From: Deltaproteobacteria bacterium
GTDB lineage: Bacteria > Desulfobacterota > Binatia > UBA9968
Assembly: GCA_016210115.1 (NCBI GenBank)
Contig: JACQUW010000273.1
Coordinates: 1-32,650 of the forward strand
Direction: 5' to 3'
DNA length: 32,650 bases
The translations under genes and the position numbers were made by a program. The notes under the pieces were generated by a model. The model did not search any database and was not told the DNA's origin. It saw only the letters and a program-made list of their open reading frames with translations. Below, piece by piece: positions 17,201-24,784 of this stretch. Numbering within the stretch: the first letter of the stretch is position 1; each line of letters begins with the position of its first letter.

Positions 17201-17370
17201 ATCAGGTCCTCGACAAATGGCTCAAGGACCGCCGCAAGCGCATCTTAAGCCTGGAGGACATCAAACACTACTGCCGCGTCGTCACCGCTTTGCCCAAAAC
17301 CATGGAGATCCAGGCCGAAATTGATGAGTTATACTCAGGGGTTGAAGAAAGCGTAATGACGTTTCCATAA
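14284..17370 (+). CDS. Single-chain restriction-modification enzyme: nuclease plus N6-adenine methylase (type IIG/ISP-like)
   Basis: This 1028-residue protein combines cutting and methylation in one chain. Near the N-terminus, NPDFRVWDGKQHIVGYIEAKAP (56-77) gives a PD...ExK nuclease-type motif. A helical connector follows, then the adenine-methylase domain with motif I DPAAGTCTF (359-367) and motif IV NPPY (480-483). The C-terminal third should recognise the target site. The N-terminal YLKGIHQ...ATEESYYPVLKSLLE is typical of type ISP/IIG enzymes. Unlike the larger ISP proteins, no helicase domain lies between nuclease and methylase. The start is GTG 14284 because a TAG precedes it directly. 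Likely role: defence against unmodified DNA. The HNH gene follows after 24 bases. Confidence 0.92.
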   Translation: MLHAYLKGIHQTASQGDATEESYYPVLKSLLEAFADSSGHPKAHVTVLPKKTEAGNPDFRVWDGKQHIVGYIEAKAPTQENLEIVETSAQLKRYLHTFPNLILTNFFQFRLYRDGNLIDAVQIARPFTVYKLKAVPQLEKEEEFLELLEKFFAFSLPKTYSAKSLAVELAKRTRFLKEQILSELEREEAEKKPGFTSGFYEAFQKYLIGSLTKDTFVDLYAQTITYGLFAARTRAKNGFNRKLAYDLIPPTIGILRDVFHFISLGELPQQMEWVIDDIAEVLAVTDIDRILKDRKGRDPIVHFYEPFLAEYDPKERERRGVYFTPEPVVSYIVRSLHRLLKDVFGRADGFASTSVRVLDPAAGTCTFPAEATRQAADEFIAKYGEGGKAKLIPDHILKNFYAFELMMAPYAVGHLKIGYLLEELGHLLQKDERFQLYLTNTLDMQELQETKLPGMSSLAEESHLAGIVKKETPILVILGNPPYSGHSANIGEWISQVIRDYYKVDGQPLGEKNPKWLQDDYVKFIRFAQWKIEQAGEGVLGFITNHSYLDNPTFRGMRQSLMNTFEQICLLDLHGNSLKKERCPDRSKDENVFDIRQGVAIAIFVKKAGLQRKIHHAEVWGLREKKYDWLERSDISTTTWTKIYPKSPLYLFVPRDEVLLERYMQFPKVTEIFPVNCLGVQTHRDEFAIDMNRETLKRRIRMVRDKNLPDDVIRQTFSLKDNRDWKMSEKRKAIIADDDWEKKITEILYRPFDTRWIFYHKDAIDFGRPEVMRHMLQENLALNTMRQTKMSEWRHAVVSDRMAPAVYVEIKDGSNLFPLHLYPDAVKKDLLSQVDDLIKKKPNLSPTLLQSLKEAYQRETGPEDIFYYIYAVLYAPTYRTKYVEFLKTDFPRIPFTKDGKLFKKLAAFGKELVDLHLLRSPNLDKPICRFQGKGDNRVEKQAYNPKDKRVYINKAQYFEGVEPEVWQYQIGGYQVLDKWLKDRRKRILSLEDIKHYCRVVTALPKTMEIQAEIDELYSGVEESVMTFP

Positions 17371-17394
17371 GGCGGAACCTGGAGGTAAGTACAA

Positions 17395-18099
17395 ATGGCT
17401 GACCCGCGAACGATACCCAAGCGTTTGGAGAAAACCCTTTTTCAAGAAGCAGGAAGCCGCTGCCCCAACTGCAGCGAGAATGATGTATCCACCCTCACCA
17501 TCCACCACATCAAACCTTTTTCGGAAAACCCAGTCCATAACCGGGCAGACATGATTGTCCTGTGCGCGAACTGCCATGCGCGTGCTGACCGTGGAGAGAT
17601 TACTACGGATCGACTATATGACCTCAAGGCCCTTCTGGGAAATGCCACTTTCCACTCTCCTCAGACTCCTTCGTCTTGTTCTCAGACCGTGATTGGCCAA
17701 AGCAACTTTGTTGCCGGCGGAGATATCCAGGTTGGGCATCTTCACATAAGCACACCGCGAACCAAAGGCAAAGGCCGCGTCGGCGTAATTCCAGGGACCG
17801 TCGCAACTGATCCCCACAAAGTCGGATACCTAAAGCACCTGGCTAAGCGGTATAATGAGTTCAAGGAGTATGAGGCCGGCAAGGACAATATGCGATATGC
17901 ACTCGTATATCAAGCATATCAACGAGAGATCAAATACGGAATCGAGCACACTCCATTGGAGCTTTTCGAAATGGCCTGCAAATACCTCCAGACTCGAATC
18001 GAGAATACGATGTTAGGAAGAATCCGCAAGAAGCAGGAGCAAAAGTTGTACTCCACGTTTGAAGAATTTTTTCGGACAGGCGATGAGTCACCGCCTTAA
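17395..18099 (+). CDS. HNH endonuclease-type protein with central Gly/Asn-rich motif and helical tail
   Basis: This 234-residue protein begins with a zinc-ribbon HNH domain: CPNC (Cys23, Cys26), TIHHIKPFSENPVHNRADMIVLCANCHARAD (His37/38, Asn49, Cys57, Cys60, His61). The pattern is that of HNH nucleases. The middle segment IGQSNFVAGGDIQVGHLHI resembles short G-x-N-x-(V/A)-x-G-G motifs seen between domains of some conflict-system proteins. A charged helical C-terminal domain (from about residue 140, YLKHLAKRYNEFKEYEAGK...) is not recognised. The ATG at 17395 has GGAGG about 9 bases upstream. It is 24 bases after the restriction-modification gene and probably co-transcribed, so it may be an auxiliary nuclease. 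A link to the modification state is inference. Confidence 0.82.
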   Translation: MADPRTIPKRLEKTLFQEAGSRCPNCSENDVSTLTIHHIKPFSENPVHNRADMIVLCANCHARADRGEITTDRLYDLKALLGNATFHSPQTPSSCSQTVIGQSNFVAGGDIQVGHLHISTPRTKGKGRVGVIPGTVATDPHKVGYLKHLAKRYNEFKEYEAGKDNMRYALVYQAYQREIKYGIEHTPLELFEMACKYLQTRIENTMLGRIRKKQEQKLYSTFEEFFRTGDESPP

Positions 18100-18261
18100 T
18101 GATCTGCTCTGCAGATAAGCGTCTTGAGGTGCCGATACGAAACAGTGGGATTTTCCACGGGCAGTGTATCTTATTCTCTCCTTTTGCCTCTGGCCCAAGC
18201 GGCCTTGTCAGATGATGAGACTTAGTGATCCGAACTTACGCTGACTTTTTAGGAGAAAGAG

Positions 18262-20049
18262 ATGGCATTCAACTTAGAAAGGTTCATAACCGAAGAGCAG
18301 TTCATCCAGTGTTCTCCCATAACGGCTGATGAGTTCGTCCGCCTTTCTAAGGATTGCGATCTGCGGGTTGACAAGCCGGATTTGGAGATGCTGGAGCGCG
18401 CGGGCTTATTCTACCCGCTTTTCCGGGTCAGATATCCTAAGTACATTGAAAAGATTCATCGACGCGACAAAAACCACGTTGAAATACCGGGGCCATTGGA
18501 GGACAAGGACATTTGGGATGGAGACACGAGGGAAGCCTACGGACACTTTTGGTTTAGCAAGAACATGACCCGAGACTTTTACCGCGAAGGCCTACTGTGG
18601 CGGTCTCAAGATCGTGGTTTCGAACCGTGGAAGAATTTCTCGGACGAACATGGAAGAAAGGCCGTTGAGAGTTACTATTCTCCCTTTCAGCTTTACCCCC
18701 TTTGGACGATGTGGCAGACCACCACCGTTCCAATATCCTTGATTTCCTGGGGCGCTCTGGACAAAGAAACCCTCCACTGCAGCGCTTCCGAATGGGCATC
18801 AGTGGGGAAAGAACTCACAAGGGTGTGGGCGGACGGCGAGTCTCGTTTTTCTCAAGCAGCGGACATTTGCATAGCCATAGCAAACCGATACTTTCCCAAA
18901 ACTCAAAGCGACCGGAGAATGCTATCCACTGCCCGACCAGGCCATTATCATGATTGGGACTGGTATGAATATGGTTTACGGTGGGATCCAAAATTGGAAC
19001 TTTCAAAGCTCGGTATAGAACCCAAGCGGCTGCGGGACCTTCAAAGAGGCCTCGCCGGTGAGACCCAGCATATTGACCCTCTGGCTGACTGGTACTCTAT
19101 CGTCCAATTTGTTGCGCTCGAGCGTAAAAAGAGGCTAAAGGGTAAGGCCCTTCTTGCTCAATGGTTTTACGCTATGGAGAAGATGCTCCGATTATTTTAC
19201 GAGGATCTAACTGACCATAAGCTGCCGCCGCCGGACGACGACTATCACCGCTGGAAAGAAAGATACTATGGCCAAGGAGTACCGGAACGCGAGTTGGAAT
19301 TCCTTGAATATCTGGCAAACGAATATCACCTCAATCCTCGTCCAAGAGTAATTCTCGTTGTGGAAGGTGAAAGCGAATTTGACCAAATTCCAAGGATAGC
19401 GGATGAATTACTAGGATATCCGCTGGAGCGGGTCGGCATCCGTTTAGAGTTGTTACGCGGAATTACCGAATTTACAGGCGGCAAAGCGGATTATAAGCGG
19501 GGCGGAAGACTGGCGAGGTTTATCGATTATCATCACCAGCTTCAAACGATTGTCTATGTCATCTTGGACAATGAAGGCAAGAGCCAAAAAGTGAAAGAGA
19601 GGCTGATAGCAGCACGGTCGAAATATCCGCAAAGCCGCCGCCATATCACCAAAGAAGACTACGTATTCCTCTGGGAAAGGAATTTTGAGTTCGACAACTT
19701 CTCGGATTCAGAGATCGCAAGTGCTCTGTCCGAGCTCGCTGGGCGATCGGGACTAATTTCAGAGACGGAGGTCCATAATAACCGAGAGAATTTCGGTAAG
19801 CCTGGGTTTCAGCTGGAGAAGCTGTTCCATGCAAAGACAAGGAGGGAACTTCGGAAGCGCGAGCTGGCAAAGTTATTGGTTGATCGAACTATCGAAATGG
19901 CGCAAAGAGACAAGGACTTTGTTCCTCCAATGGTTTTAACCAAACTACATCAAATCATTCAGCTCGCAGTGGACAATTATCAGCCGACATGCAGGGACAC
20001 TTGGATGCGGAATCAGGCGAGTGGGTTCCTTGCTCCCACGATTTCATGA
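18262..20049 (+). CDS. Large unknown protein with TOPRIM-like segment, partner of MNT/HEPN pair
   Basis: I do not recognise a named family for this 595-residue protein. The N-terminus (LEMLERAGLFYPLFRVRYPKY, about 43-65) resembles the 'LExxGLxxPxxR' end of MerR-like or winged-helix regions. A middle region rich in Trp, Tyr and Phe shows no known motif. From residue 363 the pattern VILVVEGESEFDQIPRIADEL (Glu368), with VYVILDNEG about 70 residues later (Asp436, Glu438), looks like a TOPRIM fold of the OLD/RecF type, with D-x-E in place of D-x-D. WERNFEFDNFS follows, as the iE/fE element does in OLD proteins. The ATG at 18262 has AGGAG six bases upstream. Its TGA overlaps the MNT start, so the three genes are coupled. 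Defence role inferred. Confidence 0.75.
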   Translation: MAFNLERFITEEQFIQCSPITADEFVRLSKDCDLRVDKPDLEMLERAGLFYPLFRVRYPKYIEKIHRRDKNHVEIPGPLEDKDIWDGDTREAYGHFWFSKNMTRDFYREGLLWRSQDRGFEPWKNFSDEHGRKAVESYYSPFQLYPLWTMWQTTTVPISLISWGALDKETLHCSASEWASVGKELTRVWADGESRFSQAADICIAIANRYFPKTQSDRRMLSTARPGHYHDWDWYEYGLRWDPKLELSKLGIEPKRLRDLQRGLAGETQHIDPLADWYSIVQFVALERKKRLKGKALLAQWFYAMEKMLRLFYEDLTDHKLPPPDDDYHRWKERYYGQGVPERELEFLEYLANEYHLNPRPRVILVVEGESEFDQIPRIADELLGYPLERVGIRLELLRGITEFTGGKADYKRGGRLARFIDYHHQLQTIVYVILDNEGKSQKVKERLIAARSKYPQSRRHITKEDYVFLWERNFEFDNFSDSEIASALSELAGRSGLISETEVHNNRENFGKPGFQLEKLFHAKTRRELRKRELAKLLVDRTIEMAQRDKDFVPPMVLTKLHQIIQLAVDNYQPTCRDTWMRNQASGFLAPTIS

Positions 20050-20411
20050 TTAGAAAGACACAGCTTTCAATGAAAAAACTACGTGGCCTAAAAAAGCAGG
20101 AAATCGAGGCGGTAAATGAGTTCTGCACAGGAGTAAAAAAAACTCTGGGCAGCAATCTTGTAGAGCTTAAGCTTTTCGGCTCCAAGGCGAGAGGAGAAGG
20201 CAGTAGGGACTCGGATATTGACGTCGCCGTTGTAGTGCGGCGGCGGAATGCTGGAGCGTGGGACAGGATAATGGACATCGCTTTCGACGTGAACCTTAAG
20301 TGGGGGGTGTACATATCTCCTCGCGTGCTAGAGAGTCGCTCTCTAAAAGACCCAAAATGGCGGGTGACAGGTTTTGTAAAAAACCTTCAGCGAGAAGGCA
20401 TCCCCTTGTGA
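20046..20411 (+). CDS. MNT-type minimal nucleotidyltransferase
   Basis: This 121-residue protein has the polymerase-beta-type nucleotidyltransferase signature: Gly45-Ser46 in LFGSKARGEG followed by Asp57-x-Asp59 in SDIDVAVVV. Such small proteins are the antitoxin or modifying partner of HEPN toxins (MntA/HepT-like pairs), adding AMP to the HEPN protein in characterised cases. The ATG at 20046 overlaps the preceding TGA as ATGA. A second ATG at 20070 is also possible. The stop overlaps the HEPN gene's GTG as GTGA. The C-terminal portion is short and there is no separate domain. The family assignment is secure; the target is inferred from the neighbour. Confidence 0.9.
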   Translation: MIRKTQLSMKKLRGLKKQEIEAVNEFCTGVKKTLGSNLVELKLFGSKARGEGSRDSDIDVAVVVRRRNAGAWDRIMDIAFDVNLKWGVYISPRVLESRSLKDPKWRVTGFVKNLQREGIPL

Positions 20412-20800
20412 AAAGAGAAGTGAAAGCCCTGGCTCATTACCGTATGAATCGAGCGGGGGAAACCTTCGAGGACGGCTTACTTCTGTTAAAACAGGGATCG
20501 CCTAATGGAGCTATCGGACGCTTCTATTACGCCGCATTTCATGCTGCTCGGGCGCTTTTAGCGGTCAAAGGACTGGACGCTCCACGTCATACCGGCGTGA
20601 TAAAGCTGTTTTCCCAACATTTCGTAAAGACCGGTGCGGTCTCTCCTGAAACGGCCAAGGTTCTTTCGCGCAGCTTTGAGAAAAGGTTGGACAGCGAGTA
20701 CGAGGATTATGTTGACTTCACGAAGAAGGATGCGGAGCAGGTCCGCGATGAAGTTCGACAATTTATCCGAGCTTGCGAAAAGGCACTGGCCGATCTTTAG
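20408..20800 (+). CDS. HEPN-domain protein, putative toxin/RNase partner of the MNT protein
   Basis: This 130-residue helical protein carries the HEPN core GAIGRFYYAAFHAARALLAVKG, with Arg38 and His45 forming the Rx6H variant of the RNase-type motif. A second helical half follows (LSRSFEKRLDSEYEDYVDFTKKDAEQVRDEVRQFI). HEPN proteins paired with MNT proteins act as toxins, often RNases, held in check by the nucleotidyltransferase. The start is taken as GTG 20408, which overlaps the TGA of the MNT gene as GTGA; in-frame codons upstream would run deep into the MNT gene. The order here is MNT then HEPN. An upstream TOPRIM-like gene sharing the operon is unusual for this pair. Confidence 0.9.
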   Translation: MKREVKALAHYRMNRAGETFEDGLLLLKQGSPNGAIGRFYYAAFHAARALLAVKGLDAPRHTGVIKLFSQHFVKTGAVSPETAKVLSRSFEKRLDSEYEDYVDFTKKDAEQVRDEVRQFIRACEKALADL

Positions 20801-21117
20801 GCGCCCCAATGAAGGTAAACCGCCGCTCAACCGTTTCAGTGCAACGCATAAGGGTATTTCTATGATTGCGTTCTTGTGAAAACCGTACTCTTCAATTAAG
20901 CGGCAGGGTGAAAGGAAAGCGGCTGGTCATGGAAGTGGTATGAACCAATGAATGGCCTCGGGCTCAAACCCCAATCTCGGCTGCTAATTCTTCAACCTTC
21001 GCGTTCATACCTGTCAACTTTATTCATCAAAATACCACGCAGAAGGCGGTTCCTCCACTCGATTCTCGATCCAAGCCAGTCAGGCCCCAACATGGGTGCC
21101 GCACGCTTGGCCTTTGG
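20801..21117. other. Intergenic region without a recognised gene
   Basis: This 317-base gap lies between the HEPN gene (plus) and the VOC gene (minus), which converge. Both strands were scanned for tRNA-like T-arms, terminator hairpins with a U-tract and short ORFs with a ribosome-binding site. None was convincing. It probably marks the right edge of the defence block. Confidence 0.5.
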
Positions 21118-21576
21118 CTATCTCGTCCACGACTGCAGCTCGATCAAGTTTCCCTCCGGATCGGTGACGTAGCACCAGGTTACTTGCTTGCCGTCGGCGG
21201 TCGTAAGACCAACCACTTGCCCGACGGTCGCGCCGCCGCGCGCGAGAACCTCGCTACGCGCCGCTTCGACCGACCCCACGGAGAACGCTATGTGGCCATA
21301 GCCGGGGCGGTTCACCGCGGGACGCGCCGCTTCCAAAAGCTCCGAATACTCGAAAATCTCGAGGGTGGGGCCGTCCTCGCCATGGCCCGGCAGCCGCAAA
21401 TGAATCCCCCGCAGCTCGGCGCCAGGCAATCCTGTGCCAGCCTCCAGAACCGGTCCCGCATAGTCCCTTTCAGGCGGGACCGGCACGCAACCGAAGACGT
21501 CTCCATAGAAGCGCGCAAGCCCCCGCCAGTCACGGGCGATAAGATTCGTGTGAACGTATTTTGCTTGGCAGATCAT
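21118..21576 (-). CDS. VOC-family (glyoxalase/bleomycin-resistance fold) protein
   Basis: This 152-residue protein has the two beta-alpha-beta-beta-beta repeats of vicinal-oxygen-chelate enzymes. Repeat one begins YVHTNLIARDWRGLARFYGDVFG and repeat two contains YGHIAFSVGSVEAARSEVLARGG and YVTDPEGNLIELQSW. Likely metal ligands are His9, Glu73, His95 and Glu146, at the canonical positions. Members include glyoxalase I, extradiol dioxygenases, epimerases and resistance proteins; the sequence does not decide between them. The ATG at 21576 has only a weak GAGAAA upstream. It lies downstream of the second UbiD-type gene in the same direction, separated by 157 bases. A role in the same pathway is possible but not shown. 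Confidence 0.9.
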   Translation of the reverse strand: MICQAKYVHTNLIARDWRGLARFYGDVFGCVPVPPERDYAGPVLEAGTGLPGAELRGIHLRLPGHGEDGPTLEIFEYSELLEAARPAVNRPGYGHIAFSVGSVEAARSEVLARGGATVGQVVGLTTADGKQVTWCYVTDPEGNLIELQSWTR

Positions 21577-21610
21577 TTTCTCGGGCTAAGCAATCTCCCC
21601 CCGATCAATA

Positions 21611-21633
21611 AGGGGCAGGCTCGCCCCTCTTTT
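21611..21633 (+). terminator. Possible hairpin terminator, orientation uncertain
   Basis: AGGGGC (21611-21616) and GCCCCT (21623-21628) form a 6-bp stem around AGGCTC, followed by CTTTT on the plus strand. Both neighbouring genes are on the minus strand, and in that direction the following bases are only weakly U-rich. The hairpin may still separate the UbiD-type gene from the VOC gene, but the assignment is weak. Confidence 0.25.
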
Positions 21634-21733
21634 CCGCCATCATGATTCCGCATGTAGGCTCTCTGCACCTCGCACCCTGCTTTCTGCCGTCTACATGTAT
21701 TCTCGCGTCGTGCTGAAACTCCTGGCGATTGAA

Positions 21734-23248
21734 CTACGACCCGCGACCGTTTAAGTTCAGTTGCTTACCCCACTTTGTGACAATCTTGCGCTGCAATTCT
21801 TGGCTCACTTGAGCCACCGGATAGGCTCGGTTTAGCCACTCATAAGGCCAGCAGGCATCGATAATTGCTTTTGACGTGTAGGTGTCGTCAGGATTGTGCG
21901 AGGTCACTTTAATATCTGGAGATACGGCAGGGTCTGCGGAACTGCTTCTGCCGCGGCGCGTCACCTCCAAAGAACGGACCGGGTCGGATCTTGTTGAGAT
22001 GGCCCAGATCACGTCCTTCATGTCAGTGATATCGATATCGTCATCCACCACAACCGTGTAGCGACCGATGTAAACGCCCGAGCCGCATTGTGATGCGATG
22101 ATTCCCGCCTGGCGCGCATGGCCCGGATACGCTTGCTTAAGCGAAACAATATTAAAAAGCCGCGTGCCGCCGGCCAATTCGCACCATACTCCTCGAATAT
22201 TCGGGACACCGGCTTTTTCCAGCTCGTCCCAGATCAAAGCAGAACGGAAAACCCCTTGAGCAAAAAGATCCGACGGAGGCTTTGCGGGTTGAGAGCAGGT
22301 AAAAACCGGCTTCGAGCGATAGAACAAGTTCTTGACGTGTATGATGGGTTCGTGCACCGGAGATAAGCCGCAGTTCGCATAATAGCCCGCCCACTCACCG
22401 AATGGACCTTCCAGGTGAGTATCACCGGGACGGCACTCTCCTTCCACAACAATTTCGGCATTCGCCGGCAAAGGAAATCCGGTATACGGCCCCTCTATCA
22501 CTTCCATGGCTTCGCCCTTTAAGCCGGCGGCGAAGTCGTACTCCGAGATGCCCCAAGGAACAGTCATCGTGCTGGCCAAATAAAGTGCCGGATCGGTGCC
22601 GACGGCAACTGCGACCTTGTATGGCTCGCCTCGAGCGAAGTATTTGTGCATCATCGTCCGGCCGTCTCTACCGGCGCTCATGTGAAGGCAAAGCGATTGC
22701 TCGTCCAGAAGCATGCACCGGTAGGTTCCGAGATTTACCCAGCCTTCCTCAGGGTCTCGGCTGATGACGCAATGTCCCGTGCCGAAAAACCTGCCGCCGT
22801 CTTTTTCGTGATGCCGCGGTACCGGGAATTTGTAGAGATCGATCGCACTGCCGGTCTCAGCATTTTCCAGAATTGCACCGTCTTTGACTTTTCGAGGAGA
22901 GATCAGCGTCATTTTTCTAAGCCTGTCGCGGCACGCTTTCACGCAGGCCAGGATACTCGTCCCTTCCATCTCCAGGCGAAGGGTCATGGCCAGACGCCTG
23001 ACCGATTCCAGTTCTCCGAACAGTATCCGAAAGCCTCCGGGAAATCCGGGGATGTCGTCAAACAGGAGAGCCGGCGCGATTCCGCCACCTGCCCGACTTA
23101 CGGTTTCCCAAATTCCGGGGATTTCCAGGTCACGCTCGGCTCCTCGTATTGTCGTAAGCTCTCCGAGATGATCGACCTTATCTATCCAGTCTCTCAGGTC
23201 ACCGTAGGTTGCGCTTGAGATGTCCAGAGCCCCCGTCTCAAGATTCAT
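21734..23248 (-). CDS. UbiD-family (de)carboxylase, copy 2
   Basis: This 504-residue paralogue of the enzyme at 376-1827 shares the sequence of landmarks: FPVPRHHEKDGGRFFGTGHCVISRDPEEGWVNLGTYR in the prenyl-FMN region, LPANAEIVVEGE, the hallmark LEGPFGEWAGYY and VVVDDDIDITDMKDVIWAISTRSDP. It should decarboxylate or carboxylate an aromatic or unsaturated acid with prenylated FMN. The ATG at 23248 is preceded by GGGAG, and an N-terminal extension of about 15 residues precedes the conserved core. The gene follows the binding-protein gene at 23312-24352 by 63 bases, so uptake and decarboxylation may be linked. No ubiX is seen. The two copies differ throughout, so this is not a recent duplication. 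Confidence 0.92.
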   Translation of the reverse strand: MNLETGALDISSATYGDLRDWIDKVDHLGELTTIRGAERDLEIPGIWETVSRAGGGIAPALLFDDIPGFPGGFRILFGELESVRRLAMTLRLEMEGTSILACVKACRDRLRKMTLISPRKVKDGAILENAETGSAIDLYKFPVPRHHEKDGGRFFGTGHCVISRDPEEGWVNLGTYRCMLLDEQSLCLHMSAGRDGRTMMHKYFARGEPYKVAVAVGTDPALYLASTMTVPWGISEYDFAAGLKGEAMEVIEGPYTGFPLPANAEIVVEGECRPGDTHLEGPFGEWAGYYANCGLSPVHEPIIHVKNLFYRSKPVFTCSQPAKPPSDLFAQGVFRSALIWDELEKAGVPNIRGVWCELAGGTRLFNIVSLKQAYPGHARQAGIIASQCGSGVYIGRYTVVVDDDIDITDMKDVIWAISTRSDPVRSLEVTRRGRSSSADPAVSPDIKVTSHNPDDTYTSKAIIDACWPYEWLNRAYPVAQVSQELQRKIVTKWGKQLNLNGRGS

Positions 23249-23311
23249 TATGCTGTTCTCCCTTCTTCGGCTCGTTGATCAAACAGTCAAGGAACTTGTT
23301 TCCCTTATCTA

Positions 23312-24352
23312 TTAAGGACCCGTGATAACGTAGGTCTTCCTGAGGTGAGCAATAAAACCGCTTTCCTCCAACTCCTTTACCAGGCTGTCGTCAATGACTT
23401 CCCTCGGATCTTTGCTTTTCGCCTTTGGATTTCGGTAGGCCAGTAGGTCGAGCGTGTTTTGCAGGCCCTTAACGGAGGAGTAAGGAACTTCAGGAATCAA
23501 TTGTCGAGCATTAAGGTAATACGCTTCTTCGAGCGCATCCTGATCCTGTGTCTTCAGAAAAGCCGCCAGAATGGTCATGCTTTCGCTTTTGTGGCTTTTG
23601 AAGAAATGGATTGCTTCCGTAACGGCCTTCAGATAATTGAGGCAAGTCTCCCGATCTCCTTTGGCGTAAGCTCGGGTGGTAGCGAAGCCTAGTGTTTGGA
23701 ATTCGAGATCCAGCGATGGAAAGTTGACCAATCTTCGGAATCCGATTTTTTCGGCCCTTCCGGTATATGGAGGTTCCAGCAACACGGCTTTCAGTTTGCC
23801 ACTTGCTAACGCTGAAAAGCGCTCCGGCTGTCCGCCCACCGCCAGAAGTACGACGTCTTTTCCAGGGACCATACCGTCTTTTCGGATAATGTAGTTTGCG
23901 GCAAAGTCGGAAGCTCCTCCAAATCCGGCGATCCCTAAGCTGTGGCCCTTCAGATCCCGGAGTTGCTTTACACTCTGCGAGACCATAAGGCCGTAGGCGA
24001 GCTTGTTGGTCAATCCTGCGATTTGGACTACCTCCGCGCCACCGATTGCGGCAGCCAGAGTGGAGTTGGCGGACATCAAAGCTATTTTGGCTTCACCCGA
24101 TAGGAGGCCGGACGCAGCGACCGCCCCACTCCCAAAATAGACAATCTGAACGTCCAGACCGTATCGTTCGAAAAAACCGGCCTTTTGTGCCACGGACAGA
24201 ATTGCGCTTGCGGCCCCCAACGTGCTGATTCCGGTAATGATTTTTTTGGGTGGGGAGGCATTTAGCGAGCATACGGTCAGCAAGAAAACCAAACCGCCCG
24301 TAAAGGCCGATACCGACGCGCTTCGCAGGTCTCTGCAGGTCCATCCGGTCAT
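23312..24352 (-). CDS. ABC-transporter substrate-binding protein, NMT1/SsuA-type
   Basis: This 346-residue protein has a signal-type N-terminus (SASVSAFTGGLVFLLTVCSLNASP) and then ISTLGAASAILSVAQKAGFFERYGLDVQIVYFGSGAVAASGLLSGEAKIALM. This is the usual opening of the NMT1/SsuA-like periplasmic binding fold. LRDLKGHSLGIAGFGGASDFAANYIIRKDGMVPGKDVVLLAVG and LLEPPYTGRAEKIGF follow. The Cys in LTVCSLN could be a lipobox-like residue, but the context is weak. The ATG at 24352 has GAGGGAA upstream. It is transcribed in the same direction as, and 63 bases before, the second UbiD-type gene, suggesting co-expression. No permease or ATPase is present. Its C-terminal RNPKAKSKDPREVIDDSLVKELEESGFI closely parallels the copy at 13081-14064. 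Confidence 0.88.
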   Translation of the reverse strand: MTGWTCRDLRSASVSAFTGGLVFLLTVCSLNASPPKKIITGISTLGAASAILSVAQKAGFFERYGLDVQIVYFGSGAVAASGLLSGEAKIALMSANSTLAAAIGGAEVVQIAGLTNKLAYGLMVSQSVKQLRDLKGHSLGIAGFGGASDFAANYIIRKDGMVPGKDVVLLAVGGQPERFSALASGKLKAVLLEPPYTGRAEKIGFRRLVNFPSLDLEFQTLGFATTRAYAKGDRETCLNYLKAVTEAIHFFKSHKSESMTILAAFLKTQDQDALEEAYYLNARQLIPEVPYSSVKGLQNTLDLLAYRNPKAKSKDPREVIDDSLVKELEESGFIAHLRKTYVITGP

Positions 24353-24784
24353 AATGTTCCCTCACCTTCTCGCTGTCATGAACAGCAAGTTCGTAATGAA
24401 ACGTTGCCCGTTTGAGAATGACTACCAGTTGTGGCGGGATGCTCCGGCTTTAAGGAAGGTCTGGAAGCAGTCTAAGCCAAGCGCGAGCGCAGCTTCGGCA
24501 GGCGTATCCCAACCAGGAGCACCTCTTCGGCGATGAGCATCTTCTGTGCCAGGGAAAGGCGCGTCTGGAAATCAGTTGATTTTACAAGGGGCAGGTAATT
24601 GAATTTCGTTTTGCGATTCTCAGGAGTGGGAAAAACCAAACCGCAATCCTAAAAGCAAGGAATAGAAAGTTCCCGTTCTGACACGATGGTCCCGGCCCCG
24701 GACGGTAGGACCGGTTCTCTTCACGGCAGTCCGTCACAATCAGCGTGCAGCCAGGTCGCGACAGTGGAAGCTGCTGTTCGCGCG
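24353..24784. other. Intergenic region without a recognised gene
   Basis: These 432 bases separate the enoyl-CoA hydratase gene from the binding-protein gene, both on the minus strand. Several short frames exist on either strand, but none has a ribosome-binding site together with a family-like composition. The promoter of the binding-protein/UbiD-type pair is expected here. No repeat or RNA gene was recognised. Confidence 0.5.

Noticed and set aside
18102..18116. ATCTGC-TCT-GCAGAT hairpin after the HNH gene as a terminator
   Set aside because: Only a 6-bp AT-mixed stem with no U-tract behind it; not enough for a terminator call.
20940..21020. tRNA-like T-arm (GGGCTCAAACCCC) in the gap after the HEPN gene
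   Set aside because: No matching acceptor or anticodon arm could be drawn around it.
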